Assembly (NCBI GenBank): GCA_025056455.1 | Contig: JANWVY010000004.1 | Coordinates: forward strand, 310,001 to 374,000 | DNA: 64,000 nucleotides | Direction: 5' to 3' | Source of the DNA: Bryobacteraceae bacterium | GTDB lineage: Bacteria > Acidobacteriota > Terriglobia > Bryobacterales > Bryobacteraceae | Shown: piece after piece, positions 59,921 to 64,000 of the stretch | Position numbering within the stretch: position 1 is the first letter of the stretch | Layout of the letters: every line of letters starts with the position of its first letter | Program-made: the position numbers and the translations under genes | Notes under the pieces: model-generated | What the model was told of the DNA's origin: nothing | Database searches by the model: none | The model's input: only the letters and a program-made list of their open reading frames with translations

Positions 59921-61588
59921 ATGTCCCGCACTTGCAAGGTCCTCCTCCTTTTGCTTGCTCTCGTTTCTGGTCTGGCGGCGCGCCACCCTGTGCGCGAGCG
60001 CAAGGCGATCGTGGTGGCGCAGGAGCCCCACGCCACGGAAGTCGGTGTGGACGTACTCCGCGCGGGCGGAAATGCAGTCGACGCTGCCGTTGCCGTGGCT
60101 TTTGCGCTCGCTGTAACGTACCCAGTTGCTGGCAATCTCGGCGGCGGCGGCTTTCTTCTGTACCGCAGTGCACAGGGGGAAACGGAGTTCTTTGACTTTC
60201 GGGAACGGGCGCCGGCTGCAGCTTCGCGCGACATGTACCTGGACAGCTCTGGAAATCTCACGCGGGAGAGCATGATTGGCTGGAAAGCAGCCGCTGTTCC
60301 CGGCACGGTGCACGGCTTGGAGACCGCCCACAAAAAGTACGGCTCGAAGCCCTGGGCCAGCTTACTGGCTCCCGCCATCAAGCTCGCCTATGGATTCCCA
60401 GTCTCCTATGCTCTCGCCGAGTCCTTGCGATTCTCCGCCAAGTTGCTTGACCGCTTCCCGGAATCCCGGCGAATCTTCCTGCGCGATGGGAAGTATTTCG
60501 AGCCTGGAGACAAACTGGTTCAACCAGAACTCGCTCGCACGCTGCAACGGCTTGCTCGAGGGGGCGCCAAAGAATTCTACGAAGGAGAAACGGCCCGAAA
60601 ACTGGCCGCCGAAATGAAGGCCAACGGCGGTCTCATTACCCAAGAAGATCTGAGAAATTACCGCACCGTGATGCGGCGCCCGCTTGAGGGCAGCTATAAG
60701 GGGTATCAAATCCTTACTGCGCCTCCGCCCAGTTCGGGCGGAGTTGGCATCCTGCAAATGATGGGTATGCTCGAGCCTTCCGGCTACGAAAAGTATGGCG
60801 CTGGTTCAGCGGCCGCCATTCACTTTGTGGCTGAAACCATGCGACGCTACTACGCCGACCGGAGCGAGCATCTCGCGGATCCTGACTTTCACCCGGTTCC
60901 CCTCTCTGCCTTGCTCAACCCGCAATATCTCGCCAAGCGAAGAGCCAGCATCCGGCCCGATCGCGCTACCCCTTCCGACGAGGTCAAGGCGGGCGATTTT
61001 CACCTCCCGGAAAGCGCCGAAACGACGCACTTCTCCATTGTGGATCCGGCGGGCAACGCCGTGGCTCTCACCTACACCATCAACGGCGGCTATGGAAATG
61101 GCGTCACCGTGCCGGGTCTTGGTTTTCTGCTCAACAACGAAATGGATGACTTTGCCGCCAAGCCGGGCGTGCCGAATATGTTCGGTTTAGTTCAAGGTGA
61201 GGCCAACGCCATTCAACCCTATAAACGGCCCCTATCCTCCATGACCCCTACCATCGTCCTGAAGGATGGTAAGCTCTTCATGGTGGTGGGCGCCCCTGGC
61301 GGCTCGCGCATCATCACTGGAGTCCTGCAGGTGATCCTGAACGTCATCGATTTTGGAATGAATGTCCAGGAGGCAATTGACGCCCCGCGGTTTCATCACC
61401 AGTGGAGACCGGACCAGCTGAGCTTAGAAAGCGGCTTCTCACCCGACACGATCGAACTCCTCAAACAGCGAGGCCATCAGATTCGCTCCATCCCAAATGT
61501 CGCGCTGGTCGAGGCCATTGTTGTGGAGAACGGTTTCCTGGCTGGCGGATCGGACCGTCGCGCCCACGGCAAAGCCGCAGGCTTTTAG
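59921..61588 (+). CDS. ggt: Gamma-glutamyltransferase
   Basis: Cleaves gamma-glutamyl bonds in glutathione and related peptides outside the cytoplasm. From ATG 59921 the protein has 555 residues: a signal peptide (CKVLLLLLALVSGLAA), the region GGNAVDAAVAVAFAL and NLGGGGFLLY of the large subunit, and the self-cleavage/catalytic threonine in AETTHFSIVD near residue 368, which opens the small subunit; PLSSMTPTIVLKDGK and GAPGGSRIITGVLQ follow. The frame opens at 59864, but the signal peptide favours the later start. Confidence 0.94.
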   Translation: MSRTCKVLLLLLALVSGLAARHPVRERKAIVVAQEPHATEVGVDVLRAGGNAVDAAVAVAFALAVTYPVAGNLGGGGFLLYRSAQGETEFFDFRERAPAAASRDMYLDSSGNLTRESMIGWKAAAVPGTVHGLETAHKKYGSKPWASLLAPAIKLAYGFPVSYALAESLRFSAKLLDRFPESRRIFLRDGKYFEPGDKLVQPELARTLQRLARGGAKEFYEGETARKLAAEMKANGGLITQEDLRNYRTVMRRPLEGSYKGYQILTAPPPSSGGVGILQMMGMLEPSGYEKYGAGSAAAIHFVAETMRRYYADRSEHLADPDFHPVPLSALLNPQYLAKRRASIRPDRATPSDEVKAGDFHLPESAETTHFSIVDPAGNAVALTYTINGGYGNGVTVPGLGFLLNNEMDDFAAKPGVPNMFGLVQGEANAIQPYKRPLSSMTPTIVLKDGKLFMVVGAPGGSRIITGVLQVILNVIDFGMNVQEAIDAPRFHHQWRPDQLSLESGFSPDTIELLKQRGHQIRSIPNVALVEAIVVENGFLAGGSDRRAHGKAAGF

Positions 61589-61611
61589 GCAGGTTTCTCA
61601 GGATCGCTCTC

Positions 61612-62466
61612 ATGGTGCATGCTCTCTCGACTCACCTCGTGGTGAACCATCGCCTGACCACGGTTTGGCTAGATCGCATCTGGAAGGCTGGCGTTTCGGC
61701 TGTCGAGATCTTTTGCGCCCGCCAGCACATGGACTATCACAACAAGGCCCAAATCCAGGAACTCGCACATTGGTTCAAGGATTCCCCCATGCAGCTGTTT
61801 TCCTTGCATTCGCCCATGTATAGCGACGACTGCTGGGGACGTACCGGGCCCAACGCCGTGATTACCATCACCGAGCCAGTCAAGGCGAAACGCATTCCCA
61901 TGGTCGATGAAATCAAGCGCGCTCTCGAAATTGCCGAATACATGCCCTTCCGCTATCTCATCCAGCATCTCGGGGTGGCGGGCGAGGAATATGACGAGCG
62001 CAAAATCGAAGCTGCTTTCACTGCTTTGGACGAACTCCGGGTTTTTGCCAAACAGCGCGGCGTAGAGATCCTGCTGGAAAATATTCCTAACAAACTTTCA
62101 AACGCTGAGCGATTAATTCAGTTTTTGGAAATTACGCACCTGGATCTTCACTTTTGCTTTGATACCGGACACGCGCACATGGCTGGCAGCGTGGAATCCG
62201 AGTACCAAATCATGCGCAGCCGCATTCGCAGCACGCACGTCCACGACAACAACGGCGTTGCGGACGAACACCGTTATCCGTACCTACACGAAGATGGCAC
62301 AATTGACTGGCGCCGCACCATGCAAGTTCTGCGCTCGCGCAGCGAACAATACCCCCTGCTTTTGGAACTGCGCGAGGATCCGGCTTGGGGCAACCCGCTC
62401 GAGGCGGTCCGAAAAATCTTCGAGCACTTAGAGGCAGAACCGGAAACCGAAGACGACCAGTCCTAG
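61612..62466 (+). CDS. Sugar phosphate isomerase/epimerase-like TIM-barrel protein
   Basis: A 284-residue AP-endonuclease-2/xylose-isomerase-type barrel without a signal peptide. Metal-ligand positions can be placed in LLENIPN (Glu), HFCFDTGHAHM (Asp and His) and STHVHDNNG (His), with LLLELRED near the end (Glu). The natural substrate is unknown; sugar or hydroxypyruvate-like compounds are typical for the family. The frame extends upstream across the end of ggt, but AGGA nine bases before ATG 61612 and the barrel start support this start. Follows ggt by 23 bases. Confidence 0.85.
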   Translation: MVHALSTHLVVNHRLTTVWLDRIWKAGVSAVEIFCARQHMDYHNKAQIQELAHWFKDSPMQLFSLHSPMYSDDCWGRTGPNAVITITEPVKAKRIPMVDEIKRALEIAEYMPFRYLIQHLGVAGEEYDERKIEAAFTALDELRVFAKQRGVEILLENIPNKLSNAERLIQFLEITHLDLHFCFDTGHAHMAGSVESEYQIMRSRIRSTHVHDNNGVADEHRYPYLHEDGTIDWRRTMQVLRSRSEQYPLLLELREDPAWGNPLEAVRKIFEHLEAEPETEDDQS

Positions 62467-62468
62467 CA

Positions 62469-62918
62469 CTATTCGCTGGCCTTCAACGGTTTGCGTTTCT
62501 CAGTCGCGGTGAGGGTGGCGGGAATGGTGAGTTGCTCTAAACTCGTGAGCACTTGTGCCTGAACCGAATCCACTGTGATTCCCGATAAGGTGGCGGTTCG
62601 CAACCGGCCAATGCGAAACACGTCGACGGTCCAGATACCGGACTCGCGTTTGGCCACGCTTTGAACAGCCTCCTTCTGCTCACCCCCAGCTGTCGTGTAG
62701 CGCACGGTTGTTCGGTAGCCCGCGGCCCCCGGGTTATCGGTGCGAAGGAAAACGAGAATGCCTTGTTCTTCTTCGGGCGGGCAAAGGAAGGGAAATCCCG
62801 GGCCCAGAGGGCTCGGGCCTGCGGGATCACAGGGAATGCCAAGTGGCGCAAAGATGGCAGTCGCTTCTTGTGAGAAAGCAAGTAGAGCAAAACAGAAAAA
62901 CAAGGAGAAGAGTTTCAT
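62469..62918 (-). CDS. Small exported hypothetical protein
   Basis: A 149-residue protein with a signal peptide (LFSLFFCFALLAFSQ). The mature part has a Pro/Gly-rich segment with two Cys (IPCDPAG; FLCPPEE) and then a beta-rich region (AGYRTTVRYTTAGGEQKEAVQS, GIWTVDVFRIG) typical of secreted Solibacter-type proteins of unknown function. Convergent with the TIM-barrel gene; two bases separate the stops. Confidence 0.68.
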   Translation of the reverse strand: MKLFSLFFCFALLAFSQEATAIFAPLGIPCDPAGPSPLGPGFPFLCPPEEEQGILVFLRTDNPGAAGYRTTVRYTTAGGEQKEAVQSVAKRESGIWTVDVFRIGRLRTATLSGITVDSVQAQVLTSLEQLTIPATLTATEKRKPLKASE

Positions 62919-63062
62919 TGCCGCTCACGTTGATTATAGCCATCTGAGTGCGGCTTCTTTGAGACCTCCACCGTTGGAATGCATCAAGCTATTATGAAAG
63001 CGGTAGAGCCAAGGGCCAGCCCTCCGGTCTTCGGATCCGCCTTGGATCGCCACGAACGAACC

Positions 63063-64000
63063 ATGTCGAATGAATCCGTTCCGCCAATTTCCGTAAACAG
63101 TTGGTTGGAAGACGAACTGTATACGCAGTACTTGCACGATCGCCGGGCCGTTGATGAGAGTTGGAGCGACGTTTTCCGCGCTCGCCAGCCGCGGCAACCG
63201 ACCAATGGTAATACGGCTTCTGTCACGCTGACCAAGGCCCACGCTCCCACTACCGGGTCGCTGCCAGTTCCCGCGGGCGATCCCGTGCCTTTGCGCGGTG
63301 CGGCGGCCAAAATTGCCGCCAACATGGATCGATCCCTTTCCATTCCGGTGGCGTCTTCGCAGCGCGTGATCCCGGTGAAAGTGATCGATGAAAATCGCCG
63401 GATTCTCAACCAGCATCGAACGCTTTCGGGCAAAAGCAAAATCTCTTATACCAACTTGGTGGCCTGGGCCATTGTGAAGGCGCTGGCCAAGCATCCGAAT
63501 CTCAACAACGCGTACGGAGAAGTGAACGGTGAACCGCACCGCTTCATACGCCATGAGATCAACATCGGGATTGCGGTGGATGTGGCGGGAAAAGACGGCA
63601 ACCGCTCGCTTGTGGTGCCGAATATCAAAAATGCTGGCGCGCTGAATTTCCATGAGTACATGCAAGCCTTTGATGACTTGGTGGCGCGAGCCCGCGCCAC
63701 CAAGTTAACTCCCGCTGATTTTCAGGGGACCACCATCTCGCTCACCAATCCTGGCACCGTAGGGACTCTGAGCTCCTTTCCGCGGTTGATGGTTGGACAG
63801 GGGGCGATTATCGCCACCGGAGCCATTGATTATCCGCCAGAGTATGCGGGAGTGTCGCCGAGCGTACGCGCCATGCTTGGCATCAGCAAGGTGATGGCGA
63901 TCTCCTGCACCTACGACCACCGCATCATTCAGGGTGCTGAATCGGGAGCGTTTCTGGGATATTTGCAGGAGTTGTTAGAGGGCCAGCACGAATTCTACGA
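63063..64000 (+). CDS. kgd: Multifunctional 2-oxoglutarate decarboxylase/dehydrogenase, N-terminal part (truncated by window end)
   Basis: About 312 residues are visible and the frame is open to the edge. The N-terminus SWLEDELYTQYLHDRRAVDESWSDVF is the flexible segment of Kgd/OdhA proteins, followed by a Pro/Ala/Thr linker and an acyltransferase-like (E2) domain without lipoyl domain: SIPVASSQRVIPVKVIDENR, IRHEINIGIAVDVAGKDG, TISLTNPGTVGT and CTYDHRIIQGAESGAFL. The thiamine-dependent E1 part must lie beyond 64000. The enzyme acts in the TCA cycle. ATG 62994, 23 codons upstream, is an equally possible start; neither has a clear ribosome site. Confidence 0.9.
   Translation, partial: MSNESVPPISVNSWLEDELYTQYLHDRRAVDESWSDVFRARQPRQPTNGNTASVTLTKAHAPTTGSLPVPAGDPVPLRGAAAKIAANMDRSLSIPVASSQRVIPVKVIDENRRILNQHRTLSGKSKISYTNLVAWAIVKALAKHPNLNNAYGEVNGEPHRFIRHEINIGIAVDVAGKDGNRSLVVPNIKNAGALNFHEYMQAFDDLVARARATKLTPADFQGTTISLTNPGTVGTLSSFPRLMVGQGAIIATGAIDYPPEYAGVSPSVRAMLGISKVMAISCTYDHRIIQGAESGAFLGYLQELLEGQHEFY

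Overview
The window looks like a chromosomal stretch of an Acidobacteriota genome, most plausibly of the Solibacterales/Bryobacterales type. This is inferred from a large Oar-like TonB receptor with an N-terminal carboxypeptidase-regulatory domain, a Tat-exported DUF1501 protein, a Kgd-type 2-oxoglutarate enzyme, a GldA/F/G-like ABC cluster with a DUF4340 partner, several sugar isomerase and Gfo/Idh/MocA-type proteins, and moderately GC-rich, densely packed genes. No rRNA, tRNA, CRISPR array, insertion sequence or phage gene was recognised. Most of the window is housekeeping DNA with a few accessory islands.

Layout. 0.2-4.5 kb: a minus-strand set (membrane protein, OmpH/Skp chaperone, GroES without GroEL) diverging from arginine decarboxylase and a metallophosphoesterase. 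4.7-10.7 kb: Oar-like receptor, DUF1501 protein, MFS transporter. 10.9-17.3 kb: RNase III, two exported TPR proteins, IF-3, a lipoprotein, a DinB protein and a TetA-like MFS pump. 17.3-22.4 kb: rimP-nusA-infB on the minus strand behind a leader with a terminator-like hairpin. 22.6-30 kb: one dense plus-strand run of ABC ATPase, permease, GldG-like protein, DUF4340 protein, nicotinate phosphoribosyltransferase, nicotinamidase-like enzyme and FKBP isomerase. 31-32.5 kb: an AhpD-like protein and an ArsS-type radical SAM enzyme (arsenosugar-type pathway). 32.5-38.3 kb: sugar isomerase-like protein, oxidoreductase, haem/copper secreted protein, S9 peptidase and a divergent peptide deformylase. 38.4-43 kb: membrane protein, TPR protein, small zinc-binding membrane protein, divergent secreted beta-carbonic anhydrase, GalE. 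43.2-45.6 kb: Ppx/GppA followed by two coupled half-CHAD genes (polyphosphate). 45.7-51.6 kb: ATP synthase b', b, delta, alpha, gamma, beta, epsilon, without subunits a and c. 51.6-58.7 kb: Cys-rich protein, RecO, GlyQ, GlyS, pyruvate phosphate dikinase. 58.7-64 kb: a repeat-rich spacer, small exported protein, gamma-glutamyltransferase, TIM-barrel isomerase, small exported protein, and the start of Kgd, which runs off the end.

Several runs form functional units: rimP-nusA-infB couples transcription and translation factors; the ATPase, permease, GldG-like and DUF4340 genes probably form one membrane machine; pncB and pncA-like genes salvage NAD precursors; ppx and the two half-CHAD genes act on polyphosphate; GlyQ and GlyS form one enzyme. 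The points most worth a second look are the split CHAD gene, the rimP leader hairpin, the ArsS pair without a methyltransferase, the carbonic anhydrase and deformylase homologues with altered active-site motifs, the unassigned Cys-rich protein beside recO, and the repeats and tandem ribosome-binding-like heptamers before 59153.
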